The notes: generated by a model from the sequence alone, not told the origin. A stretch of 64,000 nucleotides of DNA from Streptomyces sp. 1222.5 (GCF_900105245.1 NZ_FNSZ01000001.1:3348001-3412000), one strand, 5' to 3'. Positions 18,284 to 28,325 are shown, counted from the stretch's first letter. Made by a program: numbers and translations.

Positions 18284-19501
18284 ATGACGACGGGGACAGG
18301 CGCGCGGGGCAGGGTGGGCAGCCGGGCCGTCCGGGCGGTGAACGGGCTCACCGCACGTTGGGCGACGACCGTGCGGGACGGCACGGTCTTCTCGGCGGCC
18401 GGTGTCTGGCCGCTGCTGGCCTTCCTCGCCGACGGCGCGGCGGGACCGGCACGGTCCGAACTGGCCGAGGCGCTGGGCCTGCCGGCCGATCAGGCGGCTT
18501 CCGCGGGGCGGGAGTTGATCGCCGGCATGGCCGCCCTGCCGGGCGTGGACAGCGCCGTGGGGCTGTGGACCGGGCGGACGCTCGAGCTGCGCCCGGAGTG
18601 GGAGGCGGGGCTGCCCGCCGGGACGCACGGCGCACTCACCGGGGACGTGCCGGCGGACCGGGGAGCCCTGGACACCTGGGCGGCGGAGCGCACCGGAGGT
18701 CTGGTCGAGCGGCTGCCCCTGCCGGTGACGGACAGGACCGAACTGGTGCTGGCGAACGCGCTCGTGATGCGGACCGAGTGGCTGACGCCGTTCGACGAGG
18801 TGCCTTTGGAGACGGCGTACGGACCGTGGGCCGCCACCGAACGGCTGGGCCTGCGGCGTTCGACCGCCGTGCTCGACCGGATCGGCGTCGTGGACGCCCC
18901 GCACGGCCGGGTGACCCGGCTGACGGTACTGGGAAGCAACGCCCTGGACGTGCACCTGTTGCTCGGCGAGGAGGGGGCGGCCCCGGGCCGGGTGCTGGGA
19001 GCGGGCGTCGGCGCCCTCGCCGGGCGGCCGCGGCTGCCCTACGGGGCGGTGGGTCCCGGCCTGACCGTGCGACGGGAACGCAGCACGAGCCCCCGGCCGC
19101 CCACGCTCGACGTCACGACGGCCGCCTTCGACCTGCGCGCGAGCCACGATCTGCGGGGATCGCCACGGCTGTTCGGGCTCACGACGGCCATGGACACCGG
19201 CCGCGGCCACTTCCCCGGTATCAGCGGCGGCCACCCACTCGCCCTCGATGCGGCGGAGCAGTCGGCCACCGCCAGGTTCGGCGCGCTGGGCTTCAGGGCC
19301 GCGTCGGTCACCGCCTTCGGGGCGGTGGCGGGCGGCGTGCCCGACCTCCGGTACGTGACGACGACGGTCGACGCCCGCTTCGACCGCCCCTTCGGCTTCC
19401 TCGCCCTGCACCGGCACTCCCGGCTGGTACTGGCGGCGGGCTGGGTGACGGACCCGCTGCCGTTCCCCGAGGACCCGGACGAGGAGCGGGAGGACCGGTA
19501 G
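18284..19501 (+). CDS. Serpin-family protein, probably non-inhibitory
   Basis: 405 aa, the normal serpin core length. Serpin-like segments: an N-terminal helix region (VNGLTARWATTVRDGTVFSA), LVLANALVMRTEWLTPF like the conserved NAxYFxGxWxxxF motif, and the C-terminal FDRPFGFLALHRHSRLVLAAG matching the DRPFxFxI strand. The reactive-loop region between about residues 335 and 375 (ARFGALGFRAASVTAFGAVA) lacks the Glu-Gly-Thr plus Ala-run hinge of inhibitory serpins. No signal peptide, so cytoplasmic. ATG 18284 has a GGGGGCGGA purine stretch upstream. The frame is open to 18008 but codon bias begins here. Ends 7 bp before the convergent MarR gene. Confidence 0.75.
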   Translation: MTTGTGARGRVGSRAVRAVNGLTARWATTVRDGTVFSAAGVWPLLAFLADGAAGPARSELAEALGLPADQAASAGRELIAGMAALPGVDSAVGLWTGRTLELRPEWEAGLPAGTHGALTGDVPADRGALDTWAAERTGGLVERLPLPVTDRTELVLANALVMRTEWLTPFDEVPLETAYGPWAATERLGLRRSTAVLDRIGVVDAPHGRVTRLTVLGSNALDVHLLLGEEGAAPGRVLGAGVGALAGRPRLPYGAVGPGLTVRRERSTSPRPPTLDVTTAAFDLRASHDLRGSPRLFGLTTAMDTGRGHFPGISGGHPLALDAAEQSATARFGALGFRAASVTAFGAVAGGVPDLRYVTTTVDARFDRPFGFLALHRHSRLVLAAGWVTDPLPFPEDPDEEREDR

Positions 19502-19508
19502 CGGCCTC

Positions 19509-19952
19509 TCAGGGGCGCTGGTCCTCCAGGACTTCGACACAGCGGGCGAGGAGAGCGGCCAGTGCCTCCCGCTCCTCGGCGCTGAACTCGGCGGCGAGGG
19601 CCCGCTCCACCCGTACGGCGCGGGCGTCGGCGTCGGCCAGTACGGCGCGGCCCTCGTCGGTGAGGCGGGTCTCCAGGACGTTCCTGTGCCACTCGTGCGG
19701 AGTGCGCGCGATCAGGCCGCGGTCCTGGAGGTTCTTCAGGACCGTGGTCATGGTGGGCGGCGTGACCCCGCACAGCCGGGCCAGGGCGGCCGCGGAGATG
19801 CCCGGCTTGTCGGAGAGGTGGAGCAGGGCGGCGTACTGGGCGACCGTCACGCCCGCCGGCTTCAGCACCGCGGTCTTGGTCGCGTTGAGAGCCTGCTCGG
19901 CCCGCTTGAGGTGGGAGCCGAGGCGCTCGGACGCGGGCATGGAGGTCATCAC
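19509..19952 (-). CDS. MarR-family transcriptional regulator
   Basis: 147 aa. Winged helix: LKPAGVTVAQYAALLHLSDK, ISAAALARLCGVTPPTMTTV as helix-turn-helix, LIARTPHEWHRNVLETRLTD as wing with the conserved D/E-R-R-like region, and C-terminal dimerisation helices. Binds palindromic DNA and usually represses itself and a neighbour. The start is taken as GTG 19952 because a TAGCAT box at 19959-19964 (minus strand) lies 6 nt upstream, which would make the mRNA leaderless. Downstream ATGs at 19949 and 19940 are possible. Divergent from the secreted propeller gene. Confidence 0.9.
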   Translation of the reverse strand: MMTSMPASERLGSHLKRAEQALNATKTAVLKPAGVTVAQYAALLHLSDKPGISAAALARLCGVTPPTMTTVLKNLQDRGLIARTPHEWHRNVLETRLTDEGRAVLADADARAVRVERALAAEFSAEEREALAALLARCVEVLEDQRP

Positions 19953-20025
19953 CCGCGCATGCTAGCGGGCACGTACATCCATGCCGCCTCTGGTACCCGC
20001 ACCACCCCGCAGACTCATTAACGTA

Positions 20026-20054
20026 TTGACGATCATTAGACCTCTAACTTAGCT
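20026..20054 (+). promoter_or_regulatory. Promoter with embedded palindrome, likely MarR operator
   Basis: TTGACG (20026-20031), 17-nt spacer and TTAGCT (20049-20054) form a good vegetative promoter facing the secreted protein gene. The spacer contains TTAGA-CC-TCTAA (20036-20047), a perfect 5-bp inverted repeat where a bound MarR dimer would block polymerase. The regulator gene is divergent, 85 bp away. Confidence 0.6.
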
Positions 20055-20107
20055 TCGTACTCGTATTCATGGAATGGCTCAACCGAACCCGAGAGGCACT
20101 GCCACCC

Positions 20108-21091
20108 GTGTCCCGTTCGATCCACCGCCGCACGTTCCTCACCGCCACCACGGCCGCCGCGCTGGCCGTCGCCGCCCCCGGGCAAGCCCGGGCGGCCGGG
20201 CCGCGCGTCTCCACGGCCTTCACCCTCCCCGGCGAGCGCGCCTACCCCGAGGGCATCGCCCTCGACCCGCGCACCGGAGACGCGTACGTCGGCTCGTTCA
20301 CCACCGGCGCGGTCTACCGCGCCGCCGCCGGGAGCCGCACAGCCGAGGTGTACCTCCCCGCGGGCACCGACGGCCGGACCACCGCCAACGGCCTGAAGGT
20401 CGACGGAAGGGGCCGCCTGTGGGTCATCGACTCCACCACCGGCGTCGACGTGTACGACCTGCGGGACCGCACTCTGCTGGCCCGATTCGAGGTCCAGGAC
20501 GGCGAGCAGCGCTTCCTGAACGACCTCACGATCACCGCCGACGGCACGGCGTACGTCACCGACAGCGTCCGTCCGCTCCTGTACCGCGTCACCCCGGCCG
20601 AGGTGAGCCGCGCCCGCGGCGGCCGCGCCCCCCTCACCGCGCGCTACGACCTGAGCGCGGCCACGCCCCCGCAGCCCGGCGCGGCCTACACCTTGAACGG
20701 CATCGTCGCCGACCCGTCCGGACGCCTGCTCTTCACCGTCGACATGACCGGCGGCGGCCTGTACCGGGTCGCCGTGGCCGACGGATCGGTGCGCCGGGTC
20801 ACCCTGCACGGCGGCGACCTGGCGCACGGCGACGGCCTGGAACTGACGGGCCGCACCCTGTGGGCCGCGCACAACGCGACCAACACCCTGACCCGCTGGC
20901 ACCTGTCGGCGGACGGCACCGCGGCCCGCCTCCGGCGCACCCTGACCGACCCCGCCCTGCAGATTCCGACCACGCTGGCCCACCACCGCAACGGCCTGCT
21001 GGTGGTCCGCTCCCAGTTCGACAAGGGCGGCCCGATGGGCCCGGGCACCCCCGGGACCCCCTTCACGGTGGCCCGGGTGACGGGGCTGTGA
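20108..21091 (+). CDS. Tat-exported SMP-30/gluconolactonase-like beta-propeller protein
   Basis: 327 aa. Twin-arginine signal (IHRRTFLTATTAAALAVAAP) with cleavage near ARA. The mature part shows propeller repeats: AYPEGIALDPRTGDAYVGSF, ANGLKVDGRGRLWVID, FLNDLTITADGTAYVTDS, LNGIVADPSGRLLFTVD, and a late HNATNTLTRWHLSADG blade. These are typical of SMP-30/lactonase-like extracellular proteins; the substrate is unknown. Start GTG 20108 with GAGAGG 11 nt upstream; an ATG at 20069 would add 13 residues and sits about 8 nt after the predicted transcript start. Likely repressed by the divergent MarR protein. Confidence 0.8.
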   Translation: MSRSIHRRTFLTATTAAALAVAAPGQARAAGPRVSTAFTLPGERAYPEGIALDPRTGDAYVGSFTTGAVYRAAAGSRTAEVYLPAGTDGRTTANGLKVDGRGRLWVIDSTTGVDVYDLRDRTLLARFEVQDGEQRFLNDLTITADGTAYVTDSVRPLLYRVTPAEVSRARGGRAPLTARYDLSAATPPQPGAAYTLNGIVADPSGRLLFTVDMTGGGLYRVAVADGSVRRVTLHGGDLAHGDGLELTGRTLWAAHNATNTLTRWHLSADGTAARLRRTLTDPALQIPTTLAHHRNGLLVVRSQFDKGGPMGPGTPGTPFTVARVTGL

Positions 21092-21194
21092 TCGCCGCCC
21101 GCAGCGATTCGACGTGGCCTTCGTGCGAAGGCCGGCCCCGGTCTGCTTCCCTCCACCGCGACAGGCCGTCGGCCACCCGGTGAGGATGAACGAG

Positions 21195-21229
21195 CAGAGG
21201 CCAGATCCGAAGATCGGATCTGGCCTCTG
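21195..21229. terminator. Bidirectional terminator, 16-bp perfect stem
   Basis: CAGAGGCCAGATCCGA and its exact complement flank an AGA loop, between the convergent propeller gene and ychF. Confidence 0.85.
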
Positions 21230-21281
21230 AACCGGGGTCATGCGCCTTGATCAGCTCGCTTGGCGATCAAGGGACTTCGCC

Positions 21282-22370
<1,089 letters not shown>

Positions 22371-22551
22371 GTTGCGACTTCCCGTAGATGAGTGGGCCAG
22401 TGGCTGCCAGGGGCCAGGAGACACTGGCCGATCCACCAGTCTACGGCGTCCCGGGGGGCAGGCTCACGGGAGCGTCGAACGCCCGGCCAACCTCCTCTCA
22501 TCGGCGTGTCCGAGGGCCGATTCGACACATAAACAGACCTAAGTTGGTCCA

Positions 22552-23100
22552 GTGGAGCAACACAGAACGCGACCCCCGAACGACGGAAGGCGACGTGGCA
22601 CGCCGCACGGCTCTCTGCCGTCGCAGGCCGGACGCCGGTCCGGCGGAGCACGGCCCGGACGGGCGGAACGGCCGTCACGACAGGTCCGGGGCGCCCGGCA
22701 GGCGCCACGGGGTCCGGGGCTGCCGGACCTCCGGCTCACCGGCCTCGGCAGCGGTCTGTTCTGCGGCGCGGCGACGTTCCTGCTCGGCTGCCTGGACTGG
22801 TTGGTGTTCGACGGATCCCTGACCCTGTACGGGGTGCTGTTCCTGCCGGTGTGCGTGCTGACCGCGCTCTGGGTGCGCGAGGGGGACGTGTTGTCCGCGC
22901 CCGTGGTCGTACCGATCGCGTTCGTCGTGGGGCTGCTCCCCGTCGCCGACGGCGACGGGGGACTGACCGGCCGCATGGTGGGGCTGGCCACCGGCCTCGC
23001 CACCCAGGCCGGCTGGCTGTACGGGGGGACGCTCGTGGCGGGGGTGATCGTGCTCGCCCGCCGGGTGCGGTGGGTACGGCGGCGCCGGCGGCGGGGCTGA
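22552..23100 (+). CDS. DUF6542-type membrane protein
   Basis: 182 aa. A basic, disordered cytoplasmic N-terminus of about 60 residues (Arg/Gly/Pro-rich) precedes four hydrophobic segments: TGLGSGLFCGAATFLLGCL, LYGVLFLPVCVLTALWV, a VVVPIAFVVGLLPV segment, and LYGGTLVAGVIVLARRV, then an Arg-rich tail. The layout matches the DUF6542 family common in Streptomyces. GTG 22552 lies 6 nt after a TAAGTT box at 22540-22545, so the transcript may be leaderless. Divergent from ychF. Function unknown. Confidence 0.8.
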   Translation: MEQHRTRPPNDGRRRGTPHGSLPSQAGRRSGGARPGRAERPSRQVRGARQAPRGPGLPDLRLTGLGSGLFCGAATFLLGCLDWLVFDGSLTLYGVLFLPVCVLTALWVREGDVLSAPVVVPIAFVVGLLPVADGDGGLTGRMVGLATGLATQAGWLYGGTLVAGVIVLARRVRWVRRRRRRG

Positions 23101-23124
23101 GCGGGACCCCGTACCGCGGGGCGG

Positions 23125-23140
23125 CCGCCGCGCGCGGCGG
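23125..23140. terminator. GC-only palindrome between convergent genes
   Basis: CCGCCGCG plus its complement, 25 bp after the DUF6542 stop and 7 bp before the ppgK stop. It sits inside a larger GGGACC...GGTCCC stem. Probably a shared terminator. Confidence 0.45.
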
Positions 23141-23146
23141 TCCCCG

Positions 23147-23914
23147 CTAGCCCCGGCCCTGCCGGCCCCGGCCCTCCTGGGCCGCTCTCATCGCCGCCCC
23201 CACGATCCCCGCGTTGTTCTGCAGCTGCGCGGGGACGATCTCGGCCTCGATGCCCTCGATGAGGTGCAGGAACTTGTCGGACTTGCGGCTGACCCCGCCG
23301 CCGATGATGAACAGCTCCGGCGAGAACAGCATCTCGACGTGCGCGAGGTACTTCTGGACGCGGTGCGCCCACTGCTGCCAGCTCAGGTCGTGGTCGTCCT
23401 TGGCCTTGCTGGAGGCGCGCGTCTCCGCGTCGTGGCCGTTCAGCTCCAGGTGGCCCAGCTCCGTGTTCGGCACGAGGACGCCGTCCACGAAGACGGCGCT
23501 GCCGATGCCGGTGCCGAAGGTGAGCAGGATGACCGTGCCCCGGCGGTCCCGCCCGGCGCCGAACTGCATCTCGGCGACGCCCGCCGCGTCGGCGTCGTTG
23601 ACCACGGTCACCGGCAGGCCGCCGAGCATGCCGCCGAACAGGGCGCGCGCGTCGGTGTCGATCCAGCTCTTGTCGACGTTCGCCGCCGTGCGGACCGTGG
23701 CTCCGCCGGTGACCACTCCGGGGAAGGTCAGCCCGACGGGGCCGGTCCAGCCGAAGTGGTCGATGACCTGCTTGACCCCGTCGGCCACGCCGTCGGGCGT
23801 CGCCGGATGCGGGGTGAGCACCTTGCAGCGCTCCTGGGCCAGGGTGCCCCCGTCCAGGTCCACAGGGGCGCCCTTGATCCCGGATCCACCGATGTCCACG
23901 CCGAAGATCTGCAT
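23147..23914 (-). CDS. ppgK: Polyphosphate glucokinase (ROK family)
   Basis: 255 aa, typical for actinobacterial PPGK. Phosphorylates glucose to glucose-6-phosphate using polyphosphate or ATP. N-terminal phosphate loop MQIFGVDIGGSGIKGAPVDL, glucose-site NDADAAGVAEMQFGAGR, second phosphate motif LLTFGTGIGSAVFVDG, ELGHLELNGHDAE, and FIIGGGVSRKSDKF (adenosine/GXGXS-type motif). The C-terminus is an Arg/Gly-rich tail. Start ATG 23914. Downstream of and co-oriented with ispH, 64 bp apart, so it may be cotranscribed. Confidence 0.95.
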   Translation of the reverse strand: MQIFGVDIGGSGIKGAPVDLDGGTLAQERCKVLTPHPATPDGVADGVKQVIDHFGWTGPVGLTFPGVVTGGATVRTAANVDKSWIDTDARALFGGMLGGLPVTVVNDADAAGVAEMQFGAGRDRRGTVILLTFGTGIGSAVFVDGVLVPNTELGHLELNGHDAETRASSKAKDDHDLSWQQWAHRVQKYLAHVEMLFSPELFIIGGGVSRKSDKFLHLIEGIEAEIVPAQLQNNAGIVGAAMRAAQEGRGRQGRG

Positions 23915-23978
23915 GGCACCACGTTACGACGGACCACTGACGGTCACTACGGTGAGCGGCGGGGTGATCCGCCGGCCG

Positions 23979-24995
23979 TCACTCGGCGGCGGTGCCCGTG
24001 GCGCCCGAGCCGCCGCGTTCGGCGACCAGGGTGGCCGCCTCGTCGCGCAGGTCGCGGCGCAGTTCCTTGGGCAGCGAGAAGGTGATGGACTCCTCGGCCG
24101 CCTTGACGATCTCCACGTCGCCGTAACCGCGCTCGGCGAGCCACTCCAGGACCTGCTCGACCAGCACCTCGGGCACGGAGGCGCCGGAGGTGACACCGAC
24201 CGTGGTGACGCCCTCCAGCCAGGCCTCGTCGACCTCGTCGGCGAAGTCCACCAGGTAGGCGGCGCGGGAGCCGGCCAGCTTGGCGACCTCGACCAGCCGC
24301 TTGGAGTTGGAGGAGTTGCGCGAGCCGACGACGATGACCAGTTCGGCCTCGGCGCCCATCTGCTTCACGGCGAGCTGGCGGTTCTGCGTGGCGTAGCAGA
24401 TGTCGTCGCTGGGCGGGGAGACGAGCCCGGGGAACTTGGTCTTCAGGGCGTCGACGGTCTCCATGGTCTCGTCGACGGACAGGGTGGTCTGGGACAGCCA
24501 CACGACCTTCGACGGGTCGCGGACCTCGACCTTGGCGACGTCCTCGGGACCGTCGACGAGCTGGATGTGGTCGGGGGCCTCGCCGGAGGTGCCGATGACC
24601 TCCTCGTGGCCCTCGTGCCCGATCAGGAGGATGTCGAAGTCGTCGTTCGCGTAGCGGACGGCTTCCTTGTGGACCTTGGTGACCAGCGGGCAGGTGGCGT
24701 CGATGGTGGCGAGGCGGCCCTGCCGGGCCTCCTCGTGCACGACGGGGGCGACGCCGTGCGCCGAGAACATGACGATGTTGCCGGGCGGCACCTCCTCCGT
24801 CCGCTCGACGAAGACGGCGCCCTTCTTCTCCAGGGTCTGCACGACGTACTTGTTGTGGACGATCTCGTGCCGGACGTAGATCGGGGCCCCGTACTGCTCG
24901 AGGGCCTTCTCGACGGCGATCACGGCGCGGTCCACACCGGCGCAGTAGCCCCGGGGGGCGGCGAGCAGGACACGGCGGCCAGGCGAAGCGGTCAT
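23979..24995 (-). CDS. ispH: 4-hydroxy-3-methylbut-2-enyl diphosphate reductase
   Basis: 338 aa. Final step of the MEP isoprenoid pathway, making IPP and DMAPP with a [4Fe-4S] cluster. Cluster Cys are in [22 protein letters not shown] and [11 protein letters not shown]. Substrate-site segments are [26 protein letters not shown] and [13 protein letters not shown]-terminal [15 protein letters not shown] is also canonical. Start ATG 24995 ([18 protein letters not shown]); ATG 25004 would add three residues. The frame runs far upstream but the extra part is Arg/Ala/Pro-rich and unlike the family. Feeds precursors for UppS encoded elsewhere in the window. Confidence 0.96.
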   Translation of the reverse strand: MTASPGRRVLLAAPRGYCAGVDRAVIAVEKALEQYGAPIYVRHEIVHNKYVVQTLEKKGAVFVERTEEVPPGNIVMFSAHGVAPVVHEEARQGRLATIDATCPLVTKVHKEAVRYANDDFDILLIGHEGHEEVIGTSGEAPDHIQLVDGPEDVAKVEVRDPSKVVWLSQTTLSVDETMETVDALKTKFPGLVSPPSDDICYATQNRQLAVKQMGAEAELVIVVGSRNSSNSKRLVEVAKLAGSRAAYLVDFADEVDEAWLEGVTTVGVTSGASVPEVLVEQVLEWLAERGYGDVEIVKAAEESITFSLPKELRRDLRDEAATLVAERGGSGATGTAAE

Positions 24996-25004
24996 GCGTC
25001 CCAT

Positions 25005-25386
25005 CGTAAGGCCGCGTTCGGTGGCGCAGAGATCGCGTCCCCGCTCGCCCGCGGGGAACACCGGATCCCCTGTCCGACACCGGAACGGCCGCCTCCGCGA
25101 CCGACACGCACGCCGGGCCCGGTCGCACGGTGCGGTGGCCTTCGCGGCTCCGCCCGGCCGGCCGGCGCGGCCTGGCTGCTCAGCGGCTGCCTGCTCCCGC
25201 TCGTCCCACGGCACCCACCGACGAAGCCCGCCGACGACCGAGTGGCGCCGGTGCCCGGAGCCGGCGGCACCGCGGCTGCCCGCGGACGCGGGGAACCGTG
25301 CGCGGCCACCGCCGGCCCGCGGCCGGACGGAGGCACCGCAGGCCGGCGGGCCCTCGCTGTCGGTACCGGCCGATACGCTCGGGCGC
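25005..25386. other. 382-bp divergent ispH/xseA region; possible lipoprotein-gene remnant
   Basis: No intact gene is supported on either strand. One plus-strand frame (about 25135-25430) includes AAWLLSGC, which looks like a lipobox, but it has no start codon at a sensible distance and runs into xseA. It could be the remnant of a small lipoprotein gene or chance. A TACGCT box at 25374-25379 lies 7 nt before the xseA start. Confidence 0.3.
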
Positions 25387-26595
25387 ATGGCTGTCAACAC
25401 GTCCCCCGAAGCGCCGCTGCCCGTCGGTGAGGTGTCCCGGATGATCGGGGGCTGGATCGACCGGCTCGGGGCGGTGTGGGTCGAGGGGCAGATCACGCAG
25501 TTGTCGCGGCGGCCCGGCGCAGGTGTCGTGTTCATGACGCTGCGCGACCCGTCGCACGACATGTCGGTCAGCGTGACCTGCTACCGGCAGGTCTTCGACG
25601 CCGTCGCCGACGTCGTCGGCGAGGGCGCGCGTGTCGTGGTCCTGGCGAAGCCCGAGTGGTACGCCCCGCGCGGCCAGCTGTCGCTGCGGGCCGCCGAGAT
25701 AAGGCCCGTCGGCGTCGGTGAGCTGCTGGCGCGGCTGGAGCGGCTGAAGAAGGCGCTCGCGGCCGAGGGGTTGTTCGCGCCGGAGCGGAAGAAGCCGCTG
25801 CCGTTCCTGCCGCAGCTGATCGGGCTGGTGTGCGGCCGGGCCTCCGCGGCGGAGCGGGACGTGCTGGAGAACGCCCGGCACCGCTGGCCCGCCGTCCGCT
25901 TCGAGGTGCGCAACGTCCCCGTCCAGGGCGTGCACGCCGTGCCGCAGGTCGTGCAGGCGGTCAAGGAGCTGGACGAGATGGACGGCGTGGACGTCATCGT
26001 CGTCGCCCGCGGCGGGGGCAGCGTGGAGGACCTGCTGCCCTTCTCCGACGAGCAGCTCGTACGGGCGGTGTCGCAGTGCCGTACGCCCGTCGTGTCGGCC
26101 ATCGGGCACGAACCGGACAATCCGCTCCTGGATCATGTCGCCGACCTGCGCGCCTCCACCCCGACGGACGCGGCGAAGAAGGTCGTGCCGGACGTGGGCG
26201 AGGAGTTCGAGCGCGTGCGGATGCTCCGGGGCCGCGCGCGGCGCTGCGTGAACGCCTCGCTGGAGCGGGAGGAGCGGGGCCTCGCGCACGCGCTGGCCCG
26301 GCCCTGCATGGAGGACCCGCACCGCATGGTGGACGAGCGGGCCGATCACCTGGCCTCCCTGGCCGAGCGGAGCCGGCGGACGCTCGGCCATCTGCTGGAC
26401 CGCGCGGACTCGGAGCTGACGCACACCCACGCGCGCGTGGTGGCCCTCTCCCCCGCGGCGACGCTCAAGCGGGGTTACGCGGTGCTCCAGAAGGCCGACG
26501 GGCACGCGGTCCGGGATCCGGAGGAGGTCGCGCGGGGCGAGGCGCTGCGCGCCCGTGTCGCCGACGGCGAATTCACAGTGAAGGTAGGGGAATGA
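25387..26595 (+). CDS. xseA: Exodeoxyribonuclease VII large subunit
   Basis: 402 aa. Catalytic subunit of the single-strand exonuclease. An N-terminal OB fold ([20 protein letters not shown]) precedes the catalytic core, which has [40 protein letters not shown] and [20 protein letters not shown] with the conserved Gly/His/Asp positions. A long helical region and the C-terminal [10 protein letters not shown] follow. Start ATG 25387, likely leaderless. Coupled to xseB by a 4-bp ATGA overlap. Confidence 0.96.
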   Translation: MAVNTSPEAPLPVGEVSRMIGGWIDRLGAVWVEGQITQLSRRPGAGVVFMTLRDPSHDMSVSVTCYRQVFDAVADVVGEGARVVVLAKPEWYAPRGQLSLRAAEIRPVGVGELLARLERLKKALAAEGLFAPERKKPLPFLPQLIGLVCGRASAAERDVLENARHRWPAVRFEVRNVPVQGVHAVPQVVQAVKELDEMDGVDVIVVARGGGSVEDLLPFSDEQLVRAVSQCRTPVVSAIGHEPDNPLLDHVADLRASTPTDAAKKVVPDVGEEFERVRMLRGRARRCVNASLEREERGLAHALARPCMEDPHRMVDERADHLASLAERSRRTLGHLLDRADSELTHTHARVVALSPAATLKRGYAVLQKADGHAVRDPEEVARGEALRARVADGEFTVKVGE

Positions 26596-26819
26596 CGGGC
26601 AAGGCGGACGAGACGCTCTCGTACGAGCAGGCGCGGGACGAGCTGGTCGAGGTCGTACGGCGGCTGGAGGCGGGCGGTACGACGCTGGAGGAGTCCCTGG
26701 CGCTGTGGGAGCGCGGCGAGGAGCTGGCCAAGGTGTGCCGGCGCTGGCTGGAGGGGGCGCGGGCGCGGCTGGACGCGGCGCTGGCCGAGGAGGAGTCCGA
26801 GGGCGAGGACACCGAGTAG
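26592..26819 (+). CDS. xseB: Exodeoxyribonuclease VII small subunit
   Basis: 75 aa, the normal XseB length. [40 protein letters not shown] and a long acidic C-terminal helix match the family, a two-helix protein that packs on XseA. ATG 26592 overlaps the xseA stop by 4 bp, so the subunits are translated in tandem. Confidence 0.95.
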   Translation: MTGKADETLSYEQARDELVEVVRRLEAGGTTLEESLALWERGEELAKVCRRWLEGARARLDAALAEEESEGEDTE

Positions 26820-26865
26820 ACGGACCCGGGAGGCTGTGAAGCGGATCACCGCACCCCAGGGTTTG

Positions 26866-26894
26866 TTGAACCTTGAACTTCTTTGTCGTAAGGT
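26866..26894 (+). promoter_or_regulatory. Promoter with direct repeat before the nitroreductase gene
   Basis: TTGAAC (26866-26871), 17-nt spacer, TAAGGT (26889-26894). A second TTGAAC at 26873-26878 gives the tandem TTGAACCTTGAAC. The leader to the ATG at 26951 is about 50 nt. The repeat may bind a regulator. Confidence 0.5.
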
Positions 26895-26950
26895 CGTGCC
26901 GTCAGCCGGTCCGGGACTCCGGGCCGGACGCACACCTGAGGAAGTCACGC

Positions 26951-27541
26951 ATGTCTCTCGTTCTTGACCCCGCTGCCCAGGACCTGCTGTTCCGCGAGGC
27001 CCGCACCGCGAACACCTTCACCGACGAGCCGGTGACCGACGAGCAGGTCCAGGCGATCTACGACCTGGTCAAGTACGGCCCGACCGCCTTCAACCAGTCG
27101 CCGCTGCGCATCACCCTGGTCCGTTCCGCCGAGGCCCGCGAGCGCCTCGTGCAGCACATGGCCGAGGGCAACCAGCCGAAGACGGCCACCGCCCCGCTGG
27201 TCGCCATCCTCTCCGCGGACAACGAGTTCCACGAGGAGCTGCCGGCCCTCTTCCCGCACTTCCCGGCCGCCAAGGACGTCTTCTTCTCGGAGCGCCCGGC
27301 CCGCGAGGGTGCCGCCGCCCTGAACGCCGCCCTCCAGGCCGCCTACTTCATCATCGGCGTCCGCGCCGCCGGTCTCGCCGCCGGCCCGATGACCGGTCTC
27401 GACTTCGCGGGCGTCCAGAAGGAGTTCCTGGACGACGACCACACCCCGCTGATGGTCGTCAACATCGGCAAGCCGGGCGCGGACGCCTGGTTCCCGCGCT
27501 CCCCGCGGCTGGCGTTCGAGGACGTCGTCACCACCGTCTGA
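26951..27541 (+). CDS. Nitroreductase-family protein (RutE/malonic semialdehyde reductase-like)
   Basis: 196 aa FMN-dependent oxidoreductase fold. ARTANTFTDEPVTDEQVQAI, YDLVKYGPTAFNQSPLRITL (FMN-binding, with the characteristic PTAFNQSP), a middle lid FPAAKDVFFSERPA, and the C-terminal GLAAGPMTGLDFAGVQKEFL and VVNIGKPG fit the RutE/HadB branch. It may reduce 3-oxopropanoate or similar carbonyls; no rut genes are nearby, so the substrate is open. ATG 26951 follows GAGGAAGTCACGC, a good ribosome binding site. A strong terminator follows. Confidence 0.88.
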   Translation: MSLVLDPAAQDLLFREARTANTFTDEPVTDEQVQAIYDLVKYGPTAFNQSPLRITLVRSAEARERLVQHMAEGNQPKTATAPLVAILSADNEFHEELPALFPHFPAAKDVFFSERPAREGAAALNAALQAAYFIIGVRAAGLAAGPMTGLDFAGVQKEFLDDDHTPLMVVNIGKPGADAWFPRSPRLAFEDVVTTV

Positions 27542-27584
27542 GCCGTACCGCCGGCCGGTGAGGCCGGCGCGCACGCACCCATGG

Positions 27585-27615
27585 AAGAGGCCCCCGGCAT
27601 CGCCGGGGGCCTCTT
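27585..27615 (+). terminator. Terminator, 14-bp stem with short T-run
   Basis: AAGAGGCCCCCGGC pairs perfectly with GCCGGGGGCCTCTT around an ATC loop, followed by TCCT, 44 bp past the nitroreductase stop. The convergent DUF4245 gene ends at 27671, so it may work both ways. Confidence 0.85.
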
Positions 27616-27670
27616 TCCTGCGGAATCGCCGTGCGGCGCGCGGGCAGGACCGCGGAGCACGGCCGGGCGC

Positions 27671-28198
27671 CTACTGCATCTTCAGCGCCGCCGCCATCTT
27701 CGTCAGGTCGGCGAAGGACGCCGTACCGGCCACCACCGTCGTGGAACCGGGCGTGCCCTGGAGGACCAGGGCGTCGTAGCGGCCGCCGGTGTAGCGGATC
27801 CAGGTGCGGTCGCCGATCCGGTCGGTCCGCTTGGTCGCCGACGCGCCCTGACTGGCCGCGTCGATGAAACGGGAAGGCTTCTGAGCGGACTGCTCGACCT
27901 GCACGTACTGCCCGTCGGGGGTCTGGAAACCCAGGTGCCAGCGGTCGTCCTTCTCGCCCTGGAAGCGTACGGAGGTCGCTTTCCAGGTACCCGGCAGTCC
28001 TTCGGGTGCGGCCACCGGGTAGCTCACCGCGCGCCGGGCCGTGGACAGCTCGACCTTATAGTCGACCCGCTTGAGTTCGGGAGCGTGATCGTCGTGCGGG
28101 ATGCTGAGGAAATAGACGACCGCCGCCGCGATCCCGATGAGGGCCAGGGAGAGGATCATGTCCCGGGCCGTCTGCTGCTTGCCTTTCGAACCTGCCAC
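27671..28198 (-). CDS. DUF4245 membrane-anchored protein
   Basis: 175 aa. A short basic cytoplasmic N-terminus (GSKGKQQTARDM) and one membrane segment (ILSLALIGIAAAVVYFLS) precede an extracellular domain with YPVAAPEGLPGTWKATSVRF, WHLGFQTPDGQYVQVEQSA and RTWIRYTGGRYDALVLQG, which match the DUF4245 family. Function unknown. Divergent from glpX by 127 bp. Ends near the shared terminator. Confidence 0.88.
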   Translation of the reverse strand: MAGSKGKQQTARDMILSLALIGIAAAVVYFLSIPHDDHAPELKRVDYKVELSTARRAVSYPVAAPEGLPGTWKATSVRFQGEKDDRWHLGFQTPDGQYVQVEQSAQKPSRFIDAASQGASATKRTDRIGDRTWIRYTGGRYDALVLQGTPGSTTVVAGTASFADLTKMAAALKMQ

Positions 28199-28325
28199 GC
28201 CCCCTATCGTCGCAGGTGCCCCAAGCGCTCATCCGTGGGGTCCCCTGCTCATTTTGTCGGCCTAACGATAGAGTCGAGGCGAAGACCCTCATCCGGCCGT
28301 CGTCGTATCAGAAAGGTGCGCTCCG

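Noticed and set aside
24994..25386. N-terminal extensions of xseA and ispH into their shared upstream region
   Set aside because: Both frames stay open only because stops are rare; the translated sequence is Arg/Pro-rich and outside the known families.
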